Assembly (NCBI RefSeq): GCF_017876155.1
Contig: NZ_JAGINP010000017.1
Location: forward strand, 124,001-188,000
Source of the DNA: Azospirillum rugosum
GTDB taxonomy: Bacteria > Pseudomonadota > Alphaproteobacteria > Azospirillales > Azospirillaceae
DNA length: 64,000 nucleotides
Reading direction: 5' to 3'
Positions 8,662-15,622 of the stretch are shown piece after piece. Position 1 is the first letter of the stretch; each line of letters opens with the position of its first letter. The notes beneath the pieces were generated by a model. It worked only from the letters and a program-made list of their open reading frames with translations, ran no database searches and was not told where the DNA came from. The translations under genes were made by a program, and so were the position numbers.

Positions 8662-10008
8662 ATGAGCGTTCGCAAGCGCGTGCTGCCCAGCGGGGAAATC
8701 CGTTGGCAGGTGGATTACCGGGACGGGGAGGGCCGCCGTCGGTCGAAGCAGTTCGCGCTGAAGAAGGATGCCAAGGATTACGAGGCCCAGGTGCACGGCG
8801 AGAAGAAGGCCGGCACCCATGTTGCCGACTCGGCGTCGGTCACGGTGGCCCGCGCGAAAGAGCTGCTGATCACGGCCCTGAAGGCGGACGGCGCGGCCCG
8901 ATCGACCATCGAGAATCACGAGTCCTATTACCGGAACCACGTCGCGCCATTTCTTGGCGCCCGGCTGCTGACCAAGGTGCGGCCGGCGGACGTGCAATCC
9001 TACCTCGACCAGCTCAAGGCCCAGGGCCGCACGAGCGACACCGTGCGCCGGGCGCGGAACGTGCTGGGCGCGCTGTTCGATGAGGCGTTGCGCCAGCACC
9101 TTGTCGGCTCCAACCCCGTCCGCTCGCTCCGCCCGCGGCGCCGGACCCGTCGCGCAATCATCCGGGAGCAGGCCCGTGCCCGTGTCTCCGTGCCCGAGCG
9201 GGCGGAGGTGCGCACCCTGATCGAGCAGGCCGGGCGGACCGATCGGGCCTGGATCATCGTGCGCCGGCGGATGGCTGATGGTTGGGCCATGGCGGAGTTG
9301 CACGAGTTCGACGCGAAGGACACGCCCCGGAAGCGACTCGCCGAGGCAAAGGCGAAGTACCAGGCCGATCCGACGGCCGAGGTAGAGCTGTTCACCCCCC
9401 AGCCCTGGCTGCGCCCTCTGATCATCGCGTGGGCATTCGCCGGCCTTCGAATCGGCGAGGCCCGCGGCTTGCGCTGGCCCGAGGTGGAGGAAGATCGGAT
9501 CCACGTCACCAGGGCCGCCGACCGGTTCAACGTCGAAGGCGAGGTGAAGACCGCGGGCGCCGTCCGGTCGATTCCCATCGGCCCGTATCTGCGCAACACC
9601 CTCAGCGCGTGGAAGGTGGCCACCAAGGGGCATGACGGGCTTGCCTTCCCTTCGGAGGCGGGTACGGTGCTGACCTACTCCAACATCGTCAACCGCGGCC
9701 TGAAGCCGTTGCAGATCGTCGCCGGGATGACCGATCATACCGGCCGGGCGCGCTATACCCCTCATGAGTTCCGGCACTTCGCCGTATCGCTCTGGATCGA
9801 CCAGGGCGCCGACGTGAAGCAGGTGTCCGAATGGGCCGGCCACGAAAGCGTTGAGTTCACGCTGAAGACCTACTATCACCTCTTCCAAGCGCGGCGGCAC
9901 GACCGCACCCACATCGAAGCGGCCGAACGCTCCGTGATGGGGGATGCAACAGAATGCAACACCGCTGAGGTGGTGGAGGAAAAAGGGAAAGTAGTTTCAA
10001 TGCCTTAG
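8662..10008 (+). CDS. int: Prophage tyrosine integrase
   Basis: 448 aa. ATG 8662 is set by GAGGAGG eight bases upstream; the frame is open further left but that part is antisense to another gene. The enzyme performs site-specific integration and excision. An N-terminal arm-binding part (1-55) and core-binding domain (about 60-150) precede the catalytic domain. Candidate catalytic residues are Arg263 (AGLRIGEARG), Lys296, His368/Arg371 (PHEFRH), His394 (WAGHES) and Tyr404 (TYYHLF), a complete set. About 55 extra residues (roughly 192-248) sit before the Arg box. The gene ends 12 bases before a tRNA-Arg 3' fragment, the usual int-att arrangement. Confidence 0.92.
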   Translation: MSVRKRVLPSGEIRWQVDYRDGEGRRRSKQFALKKDAKDYEAQVHGEKKAGTHVADSASVTVARAKELLITALKADGAARSTIENHESYYRNHVAPFLGARLLTKVRPADVQSYLDQLKAQGRTSDTVRRARNVLGALFDEALRQHLVGSNPVRSLRPRRRTRRAIIREQARARVSVPERAEVRTLIEQAGRTDRAWIIVRRRMADGWAMAELHEFDAKDTPRKRLAEAKAKYQADPTAEVELFTPQPWLRPLIIAWAFAGLRIGEARGLRWPEVEEDRIHVTRAADRFNVEGEVKTAGAVRSIPIGPYLRNTLSAWKVATKGHDGLAFPSEAGTVLTYSNIVNRGLKPLQIVAGMTDHTGRARYTPHEFRHFAVSLWIDQGADVKQVSEWAGHESVEFTLKTYYHLFQARRHDRTHIEAAERSVMGDATECNTAEVVEEKGKVVSMP

Positions 10009-10020
10009 TGATGCGCGAAA

Positions 10021-10070
10021 CTCGCCTTCTAAGCGATAGGTCGCAGGTTCGAGCCCTGCTGGGGTCGCCA
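10021..10070 (+). repeat. attR: attachment site: 3' part of tRNA-Arg(UCU)
   Basis: The segment reads as the anticodon stem-loop (loop CTTCTAA, anticodon TCT), variable loop, T arm (GCAGG-TTCGAGC-CCTGC), the 3' acceptor strand and an encoded CCA. No D arm or 5' acceptor strand precedes it, so it is not a functional tRNA. Phages that integrate into the 3' half of a tRNA leave such a displaced fragment at the far end. The intact tRNA gene should therefore lie left of the window, reading in the same direction. Confidence 0.85.
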
Positions 10071-10560
10071 TCCCGGAATCCGGCGCGTGCCGGTTGAAAA
10101 ACTCACATTTAAAAATTCCTGCGCGCACGGGCAGCCGCCCTTGGGCGCGTTCGCGATTCCGCATTTGGTAACACAGTTATCCCCATACGACGCGGAGTGG
10201 GCGTTATTGCCGCGCGACACCCTGTCCGTGACCGGTACATTGACAAAACCGGCGGTATTCCGGCCCGATTGAGCGGATGCTGCGTTGCCCAAATTGGTGG
10301 CAGAAGGGTCAACTCCCGGCGTGGGCATCATACTTTCACGCTCGTCCACAAAGTTATCCACAGATTCTGGGGATAAGCCGAAAGGGATGATGACAAACAA
10401 CTTTTGAGGAGTGCCGGTGCGTGTGCCTCCCTTCGGGGAACGCGGATGATGTCCAAGCACCCGCCGAGCTTCCGGTGGATCGAACCCGGAACAGCCGCCG
10501 GGCACCCGCGTTTAACCAGCGGGGACCCACCCTGCGTCGGGAAGAGGCGGCGCGCTTGGT
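10071..10560. other. Gene-poor interval with DnaA-box-like sites
   Basis: No convincing coding frame was found in this ~490-base interval. It contains TTATCCCCA (10177-10185, plus), a perfect DnaA-type box TTATCCACA (10354-10362, plus) and TGGGGATAA (10368-10376, a minus-strand variant box). The last two are 5 bases apart in opposite orientation. There is no obvious AT-rich unwinding region and no rep gene, so this may be a titration site, a relic of a replicon, or chance. Confidence 0.35.
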
Positions 10561-10575
10561 TGGAGGAACAGTGTC

Positions 10576-10842
10576 TTGTTTGGTTGGATCGTCAGAACGT
10601 TGCTGCTCTGCTTCGTGGTCGGCCTCGTGCTGTCCTTCCTGGACATCACGCCGGCGAACATCCTGACCAACACCTGGGCGACGATCCGGGACATTGCCAC
10701 GCTGGCGCGCGATGCGCTCGCCTCGCTTCTGGACGCCTTCCGCTGGGCCGTGCCCTACATCCTGATCGGCGCGGTGATCGTCGTGCCTCTGTCCCTCCTC
10801 GGTGTCGTGTTGCGCTGGTCGCGCAGCCGCCACCGCCCCTGA
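10576..10842 (+). CDS. Small two-helix membrane protein (DUF6460-like)
   Basis: 88 aa. The start is TTG 10576, chosen because GGAGGA (10562-10567) lies 8 bases upstream and no ATG is available near the conserved N-terminus. Two hydrophobic segments are evident: FGWIVRTLLLCFVVGLVLSF (about 2-21) and VPYILIGAVIVVPLSLLGVV (about 58-77), with LDITPANIL between them. I recognise the VGLVLSFLDITP pattern from short alphaproteobacterial proteins annotated DUF6460; no function is known. It is convergent with the small RNAs encoded on the other strand. Confidence 0.65.
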   Translation: MFGWIVRTLLLCFVVGLVLSFLDITPANILTNTWATIRDIATLARDALASLLDAFRWAVPYILIGAVIVVPLSLLGVVLRWSRSRHRP

Positions 10843-10849
10843 TATGGCA

Positions 10850-10910
10850 AAAAAAATTGGAGGCTTCGTTGCCGAAGCCTCCAAGAATAAAGAAAGGAGG
10901 GTTAGAGACC
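10850..10910 (-). ncRNA. FNR-box small RNA, copy C (most diverged)
   Basis: Predicted RNA of about 60 nt, from ~10910 to the T-tract at 10849-10856. The 5' end reads GGUCUCUAACCCUCC, sharing GUCUCUAACCCUCC with the other two copies. After a U-rich linker comes a perfect 10-bp hairpin (10859-10882, loop GCAA as read on the minus strand) followed by AA and eight Us, a textbook intrinsic terminator on this strand. There is no reading frame of note. The CCCUCC segment is complementary to Shine-Dalgarno sequences, which suggests a translational repressor (inference). The linker differs from copies A and B, so targets may differ. Confidence 0.75.
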
Positions 10911-10915
10911 TGAGT

Positions 10916-10958
10916 GGTTTAGGCCTTTCACCAGCCCCTCAGCCTTGATCCAAATCAA
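10916..10958 (-). promoter_or_regulatory. FNR/FixK-type promoter of small RNA C
   Basis: TTGATCCAAATCAA (10945-10958) matches the FNR/FixK consensus TTGAT-N4-ATCAA perfectly. Its centre (10951.5) is about 41.5 bases from the expected start near 10910, the class II activator position. A weak -10 (TAAACC on the minus strand, 10916-10921) lies between them, as expected of a promoter that depends on its activator. Confidence 0.75.
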
Positions 10959-11006
10959 CAAAAGTCCCGAAAGCGCACCGCATCAGTCAATCCCGACGCG
11001 GACAAG

Positions 11007-11066
11007 AAAAAACCGGAGATTCCAGGGAATCTCCGGTTAAGTGAATACAGGGAGGGTTAGAGACAA
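11007..11066 (-). ncRNA. FNR-box small RNA, copy B
   Basis: Predicted RNA of about 60 nt starting near 11064-11066 and ending in the T-tract at 11007-11012. Bases 11043-11066 are identical over 24 positions to copy A (UUGUCUCUAACCCUCCCUGU and the next four). The hairpin at 11011-11038 has 13-bp arms around a two-base loop and is followed by Us, a strong intrinsic terminator on the minus strand. The exposed 5' segment carries ACCCUCCC, complementary to ribosome-binding sites. Confidence 0.8.
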
Positions 11067-11070
11067 CCCT

Positions 11071-11112
11071 TATCTAGCCGATCGGCATATCCGGTTCGTT
11101 GATCTATATCAA
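11071..11112 (-). promoter_or_regulatory. FNR/FixK-type promoter of small RNA B
   Basis: TTGATCTATATCAA (11099-11112) is a perfect FNR/FixK-type palindrome. Its centre (11105.5) is 41.5 bases from the C-equivalent at 11064, where the conserved GTCTC begins. TAGATA on the minus strand (11071-11076) fits a -10 element. The layout is that of a class II FNR-activated promoter. Confidence 0.82.
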
Positions 11113-11162
11113 AACGCATGCTGTTTTGAAATTTCGCTGCGCGGCGAGGTCCGTTCGCACAC

Positions 11163-11226
11163 AAAAAATAGCCGGAGGTTCCATGGGAACCTCCGGCATA
11201 GGCGAATACAGGGAGGGTTAGAGACA
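11163..11226 (-). ncRNA. FNR-box small RNA, copy A
   Basis: Predicted RNA of about 64 nt from ~11226 to the T-tract at 11163-11168. It shares 24 identical bases (11204-11227) with copy B, including the UCUCUAACCCUCCC segment. The terminator hairpin (11171-11197) has perfect 12-bp arms and a three-base loop, then UA and six Us. It is the first of the three copies in the direction of transcription and the closest to hisI. Because each copy has its own promoter and terminator, three separate transcripts are expected. Confidence 0.8.
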
Positions 11227-11231
11227 AGAGG

Positions 11232-11274
11232 ATTGTACCCCAGCCACCCGGCCTGGAACCTTGACATAGATCAA
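11232..11274 (-). promoter_or_regulatory. FNR/FixK-type promoter of small RNA A
   Basis: On the minus strand TTGATCTATGTCAA (11261-11274) matches TTGAT-N4-ATCAA with one change. The centre is about 42 bases upstream of the expected start (11225-11226), and TACAAT (11232-11237) is a near-perfect -10 at the right distance. Confidence 0.8.
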
Positions 11275-11303
11275 AGGTTCTTCGGCATTGCAGCGAAATC
11301 CGT

Positions 11304-11732
11304 TCAATGCTTGTGGCCGTGGCCGTAGAGGACCGACGGATCGGTCTGGACCTCCTGGTTGGTTTCCAGCGCCTCGCCGCGCACGGAGCGGAAGAAGCAG
11401 CTCCGCCGGCCGGTGTGGCAGGCGACGCCGTCCTGTTCTACGATCAGCAGAAGCGTGTCGCCGTCGCAGTCGATCCGGAAATCCTTCAGGCGCTGCACCT
11501 GGCCGGACGTCTCGCCCTTCCGCCACAGCCCGCCGCGCGAGCGCGACCAATAGCAGACCCGGCCGGTCTCCAGCGTTTCCAGCACCGCGTCGCGGTTCAT
11601 CCACGCCATCATCAGCACCTCGCCCGTTCCCTCGGCCTGCGCGATGGCGGGCACCAGCCCGTCGGCGTTGAAGGCGATGGCGGCGATCACGTCGTCGAAC
11701 GCTTTGGCGTCCCTCATGGGGGCGTCCGTCAT
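11304..11732 (-). CDS. hisI: Phosphoribosyl-AMP cyclohydrolase
   Basis: 142 aa. It opens the adenine ring of phosphoribosyl-AMP in the third step of histidine synthesis, in the cytoplasm. Metal-binding landmarks are present: Asp88/Asp90/Asp92 in IDCDGDT and the zinc cysteines Cys89, Cys105 and Cys112 (DCDGDT and ACHTGRRSC). AWMN and YWSRSRGGLWRKGETSG are the other family signatures. Start ATG 11732 is preferred because GAGGA lies upstream; an in-frame ATG at 11750 would add six residues. This is the single-domain form, without HisE. It follows the cystathionine beta-lyase gene by 35 bases on the same strand. Confidence 0.95.
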   Translation of the reverse strand: MTDAPMRDAKAFDDVIAAIAFNADGLVPAIAQAEGTGEVLMMAWMNRDAVLETLETGRVCYWSRSRGGLWRKGETSGQVQRLKDFRIDCDGDTLLLIVEQDGVACHTGRRSCFFRSVRGEALETNQEVQTDPSVLYGHGHKH

Positions 11733-11767
11733 GGAGAGTTCCTCGTTCATCGGCCCTGGCAGGGCCC

Positions 11768-12946
11768 TTACAGAGCGGCGTTCAGACGGACGAAGGCGGC
11801 GTCGAGATCCCGGATCAGGTCGTCGGCCGCTTCCAGCCCGGCGTGCAGGCGCAGGACGATGCCCGGATCGTCCCAGCGCGTCGCGGTTCGGATGGCGCCC
11901 GGACGGACCGGCAGGATCAGGCTTTCGAAGCCGCCCCAGCTGTAGCCCATGCCGAACAGCTCCATATGGTCGAGCATCGCAGCCAGCGCCACCTTCGGCA
12001 CGGGCTTCATGACGACGGAGAACAGGCCGGACGACCCGCCGATGTCGCGCTTCCACAGCGCGTGGCCCGGGCAGTCGGGATAGGCGGGGTGCAGGACGCG
12101 GGTCACCTCCGGCCGGTCGGACAGCCATTTCGCCAGCGCCAGCGCGTTCGCCTCGTGCTGCTTCAGCCGCACGGACAGCGTCCGCAGGCCGCGCAGGCCG
12201 AGGAAGAGGTCGTCAGGACCGGCGCAGGCGCCGGTGCGCGTCGCCGCCTTCTTCACGGCCAGCCAATGCGCCTCGTCGGCGCAGGAGATGACGCCGAGCA
12301 TGGCGTCGGCGTGCCCGACCATGTATTTGGTCGCGGAATGGATCGACACGTCCACCCCGTGGCGCAGCGGCTGGAACAGCAGCGGCGTCGCCCAGGTGTT
12401 GTCGATGATGACGGTGGCGCCGACCGCCTTCGCCGCCGCCGCGATCGCCGGGACATCCTGCACCTCGAAGGTCAGGGACCCCGGCGATTCGAGGAAGACG
12501 ACGCTGGTGTTCGGCTTCAGGAGGCGCGCGATGCCCTCGCCGATGGTCGGATCGTAGAACTCCACCTCGACGCCGTAGGCGGCCAGGCTGTCGTTGGCGA
12601 AGCGCCGGGTCGGCCCGTAGACGCTGTCGGTGATCAGCACGTGGTCGCCCGCCTTGGTGAAGGCCAGAAGCGCGGTGGCGATGGCGTTCAGGCCCGACCC
12701 GACGCTGACCGACTTGAAGGCGCCTTCCAGTTCGGCCACCGCCTCTTCGAAGGCGTAGGAGGTCGGCGTGCCCATGCGGCCGTAATGGACACCTTCGAAC
12801 GGCGTCCGGTCGCTCGCTTCCAGTTCCGCCAGTGTCGGGAAGAGGACGGTCGAGCAGTGATAGACCGGCGGATTGACGATTCCATGATTCCCACGCGGGT
12901 CGCGCCCGGCGTGACTCAGAATCGTATCTTTTTGTGCGTCCTTCAT
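11768..12946 (-). CDS. metC: Cystathionine beta-lyase (PLP-dependent)
   Basis: 392 aa from ATG 12946, with GGAAAG just upstream; an upstream in-frame extension of 21 codons lacks a ribosome site. It is a Cys/Met-metabolism PLP enzyme that splits cystathionine to homocysteine, pyruvate and ammonia. Landmarks are HYGRMGTPTSYAFEEAVAEL, the SGLNAIA turn that holds the phosphate, DNTWATPLLFQP, and the Schiff-base Lys207 in SIHSATKYMVGH. The WGGFESL motif near the C-terminus is typical of the MetC branch. Other activities of this superfamily (cystathionine gamma-synthase or lyase) cannot be excluded from sequence alone. It is upstream of hisI and divergent from aapJ. Confidence 0.88.
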   Translation of the reverse strand: MKDAQKDTILSHAGRDPRGNHGIVNPPVYHCSTVLFPTLAELEASDRTPFEGVHYGRMGTPTSYAFEEAVAELEGAFKSVSVGSGLNAIATALLAFTKAGDHVLITDSVYGPTRRFANDSLAAYGVEVEFYDPTIGEGIARLLKPNTSVVFLESPGSLTFEVQDVPAIAAAAKAVGATVIIDNTWATPLLFQPLRHGVDVSIHSATKYMVGHADAMLGVISCADEAHWLAVKKAATRTGACAGPDDLFLGLRGLRTLSVRLKQHEANALALAKWLSDRPEVTRVLHPAYPDCPGHALWKRDIGGSSGLFSVVMKPVPKVALAAMLDHMELFGMGYSWGGFESLILPVRPGAIRTATRWDDPGIVLRLHAGLEAADDLIRDLDAAFVRLNAAL

Positions 12947-13141
12947 GGGTCTTTCCGCAATAACGGCGATGGTTGGACCATCTTGGCATCCCGGGAAGCC
13001 ATCGGCCATAGAAGAATCGAACCCAGGGATGGTGTCTTAAGCCTCTGTAAGGGATGGCTAAACTTACTGTGCCGCCCACGGAGGATTGGACAAATCCGAT
13101 CCTGTTGGTGCACTCTTGTGATATGCGCGTGACCCCCGCAG

Positions 13142-13156
13142 GGGGCCGGCATTGCA
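13142..13156 (+). promoter_or_regulatory. Possible sigma-54 promoter upstream of aapJ
   Basis: GG at 13142-13143 and GC at 13154-13155 have the invariant 10-base spacing, and the -12 part reads TTGCA. The -24 part (GGGGGCC) is a poor match to TGGCAC. Rhizobial aap operons are known to respond to nitrogen control, which makes the idea reasonable, but the site is weak. Confidence 0.3.
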
Positions 13157-13200
13157 AACACCGAAAGCGTAAAAACGCATAAACAGGGTGGAGCTTAACG

Positions 13201-14223
13201 ATGAAATCGGGACTTTTCGCCGCGGCCGCCGCGGCACTGGTGTTCGGCGCCGTGACCACCGCGCAGGCCGGTCCGACGCTGGATGCCGTCAAGGGGCGCG
13301 GCTTCGTTCAGTGCGGCGTGAACGCCGGCCTTCCGGGCTTCGGCAACCCCGACAGCGCTGGCAACTGGACCGGCCTGGACGTCGATTACTGCCGAGCGGT
13401 CGCGACCGCTCTCTTCAACGATCCGACCAAGGTGAAGTTCACCCCGCTGTCGGCGCAGCAGCGCTTCCCGGCCATCCAGTCGGGCGAGGTCGACCTGCTG
13501 TCGCGCAACACGACGGTGACGCTGACCCGCGACACCTCCGTCGGCCTGAACTTCGCGCCCGTCACCTATTATGACGGCCAGGGCTTCATGGTGAACAAGA
13601 AGCTCGGCGTGAAGAGCGCGAAGGAGCTGAACGGCGCCACCGTCTGCGTCCAGTCCGGCACGACGACGGAGCTGAACCTGGCGGACTACTTCCGCACCAA
13701 CAACATGTCCTACAACCCGGTCGTCATCGAGTCGAACGACGAGGTGAACGCCGCCTTCTTCGCCGGCCGCTGCGACGTGCTGACGACCGACGCGTCGGGC
13801 CTCGCCGGCACCCGCGCCGGTGTCGCGCCGGTCCCGGACGACTACGTCATCCTGCCGGAGATCATTTCCAAGGAGCCGCTGGCCCCGGCGGTCCGTCACG
13901 GTGACGACCAGTGGCTCGACATCGTCACGTGGGTCGTCTACGCGTCGATCCAGGCGGAGGAGTCGGGCATCAACTCGAAGAACGTCGACGAGTTCCTGAA
14001 CACCAAGAACCCGGAGATCCAGCGCCTTCTGGGCGTGTCGCCGGGCATGGGCAAGGCGCTCGGCCTCGACGAGAAGTGGGCCTACAACGTGATCAAGAAG
14101 GTCGGCAACTACGGCGAGATCTTCGATCGCAACGTCGGTCCGAAGACCCCGCTGAAGCTGGAGCGCGGCCTGAACGCGCTGTGGACCAACGGCGGCCTTC
14201 AGTACGCGATGCCGGTTCGGTAA
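13201..14223 (+). CDS. aapJ: Polar amino-acid ABC transporter, periplasmic binding protein
   Basis: 340 aa with a clear Sec signal peptide (KSGLFAAAAAALVFGAVTTAQA, cut near residue 23). It is a family 3 solute-binding protein: WTGLDVDYCRAVATALF, FTPLSAQQRFPAIQSGEVDLLSRNTT and the later GATVCVQSGTTTELNLADYF correspond to the ligand-binding segments. It captures general L-amino acids in the periplasm for AapQMP, encoded directly downstream. The ribosome site GGTGGAG precedes ATG 13201. A strong terminator-like hairpin follows the gene, which should give more binding protein than membrane components. Confidence 0.95.
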   Translation: MKSGLFAAAAAALVFGAVTTAQAGPTLDAVKGRGFVQCGVNAGLPGFGNPDSAGNWTGLDVDYCRAVATALFNDPTKVKFTPLSAQQRFPAIQSGEVDLLSRNTTVTLTRDTSVGLNFAPVTYYDGQGFMVNKKLGVKSAKELNGATVCVQSGTTTELNLADYFRTNNMSYNPVVIESNDEVNAAFFAGRCDVLTTDASGLAGTRAGVAPVPDDYVILPEIISKEPLAPAVRHGDDQWLDIVTWVVYASIQAEESGINSKNVDEFLNTKNPEIQRLLGVSPGMGKALGLDEKWAYNVIKKVGNYGEIFDRNVGPKTPLKLERGLNALWTNGGLQYAMPVR

Positions 14224-14235
14224 GGATCTGGTCTG

Positions 14236-14275
14236 GAACCGCCCGCCTGCAGGGAGGCGGGCGGTTCGCCTTTTG
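14236..14275 (+). terminator. Intercistronic terminator after aapJ
   Basis: Perfect 13-bp arms GAACCGCCCGCCT and AGGCGGGCGGTTC (14236-14267) are followed by GCCTTTTG. Located between aapJ and aapQ, it probably ends most transcripts and protects the aapJ message, with partial readthrough into aapQMP. Confidence 0.8.
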
Positions 14276-14420
14276 ATTACGGATGCGACGGCGCAAAAGG
14301 CGCTAAAAACAAGGCCTGCGTCGCCCTCCGTTTGGGAGATGTCCGTATCGTCGCGCGTGACCGTGGCTGACCTTGGGAGGCGGCCTGCGGGCAACGGCAC
14401 GATGGTGAGGGGAGAGAACC

Positions 14421-15617
14421 GTGGCCAGCGAGACCCGGGACACCGTGCGCGGCGCGCAGGGTGGTTCATCGTTTTCCCTCAGCGACCCGACGGTGCGTGC
14501 CGTTTTCTACCAGGTTCTGGTGGTCGGCATCGTCGTCGCGGTGGGCTGGTATCTGATTCACAACACGCTCGACAACCTGTCGCGGCGCTCCATCGCCACG
14601 GGCTTCGGCTTCCTGGAACGGGAGGCGTCCTTCGGCATCGGCGAGAGCCTCATCGACTATTCGCCGCGCGACACCTACGGGCGGGCCTTCCTGGTCGGGG
14701 TGCTGAACACGCTGAAGGTGTCGATCATCGGCATCGTCCTGGCGACCGTGCTGGGAACGGTGGTCGGCGTCGCGCGCCTGTCGAGCAACTGGCTGATCGC
14801 CAAGATCGCCTCGACCTACGTCGAGATCGTGCGCAACATCCCGCCGCTGCTGCAGCTGTTCTTCTGGTACGCGATCGTGTCGGACAGCATGCCGCCGGTG
14901 CGCCAGGCGCTGAACCCGATTCCGGGCGTGTTCCTGTCGCAGCGCGGGCTGTTCGTGCCGGTTCCCGTCGCCGACCCCGTCTGGGGTGAGATGGCATTCG
15001 CGCTCGCCCTGGCGGTGATCGTGGCGATCTTCGTGCACCGCTGGGCGAGGACGCGCCAGGCGCGGACCGGCCTGCCGTTTCCGACGGGCCTGACGACGCT
15101 GGGCCTCGTGGTCGGCTTCCCGCTGATCGCCTACATCGCGGGCGGCGCGCCGACGGCGCTGGACGTCCCGCAGCTGCAGGGATTCAATTTCCGCGGCGGT
15201 GCCGTGATCTCGCCGGAGTTCTTCGCGATCCTGACCGGCCTGACCGTCTACACCGCAGCCTTCATCGCCGAGGTGGTGCGCAGCGGCATCGTCGCCGTGA
15301 ACTGGGGCCAGACGGAGGCCGCCCGCGCGCTCGGCCTCAACAGCGGGCGTACGCTGCGCCTCGTGGTCCTGCCGCAGGCGCTGCGGGTGATCGTGCCGCC
15401 GCTGACCAGCCAGTACCTGAACCTGACCAAGAACAGCTCGCTGGCGCTCGCCATCGGCTACCCGGACCTCGTCTCCATCGCCAACACGACGCTGAACCAG
15501 ACCGGCCAGGCGATCGAAGGCGTGGCGATGATCATGGGCACCTACCTGACGATCAGCCTCGGCATCTCGATCTTCATGAACTGGTACAACAAGCGCATCG
15601 CGCTGGTGGAGCGCTGA
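14421..15617 (+). CDS. aapQ: Polar amino-acid ABC transporter permease AapQ
   Basis: 398 aa, GTG start at 14421 with GGGGAGAG upstream. It is a HisMQ-family inner-membrane permease: an N-terminal anchor (FYQVLVVGIVVAVGWYLI), the first permease segment with STYVEIVRNIPPLLQLFFWY, a long central insertion typical of AapQ, and the EAA loop contacting the ATPase (AARALGLNSGRTLRLVVLPQAL). It forms the channel together with AapM, whose gene begins 5 bases after this stop. The length agrees with rhizobial AapQ (about 400 aa). Confidence 0.94.
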   Translation: MASETRDTVRGAQGGSSFSLSDPTVRAVFYQVLVVGIVVAVGWYLIHNTLDNLSRRSIATGFGFLEREASFGIGESLIDYSPRDTYGRAFLVGVLNTLKVSIIGIVLATVLGTVVGVARLSSNWLIAKIASTYVEIVRNIPPLLQLFFWYAIVSDSMPPVRQALNPIPGVFLSQRGLFVPVPVADPVWGEMAFALALAVIVAIFVHRWARTRQARTGLPFPTGLTTLGLVVGFPLIAYIAGGAPTALDVPQLQGFNFRGGAVISPEFFAILTGLTVYTAAFIAEVVRSGIVAVNWGQTEAARALGLNSGRTLRLVVLPQALRVIVPPLTSQYLNLTKNSSLALAIGYPDLVSIANTTLNQTGQAIEGVAMIMGTYLTISLGISIFMNWYNKRIALVER

Positions 15618-15622
15618 CGGCC

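Noticed and set aside
10021..10070. A complete tRNA-Arg gene
   Set aside because: The bases upstream (end of the integrase gene) provide neither a 5' acceptor strand nor a D arm.
10029..10505. A minus-strand open frame of 158 codons
   Set aside because: It reads through the tRNA fragment and the DnaA-box region, has no ribosome site and shows no family resemblance.
10849..11227. A CRISPR-like or simple repeat array on the plus strand
   Set aside because: The repeated parts are hairpins with U-tracts only on the minus strand plus a shared 5' segment, and each has a promoter-like box, so independent small RNAs explain the pattern better.
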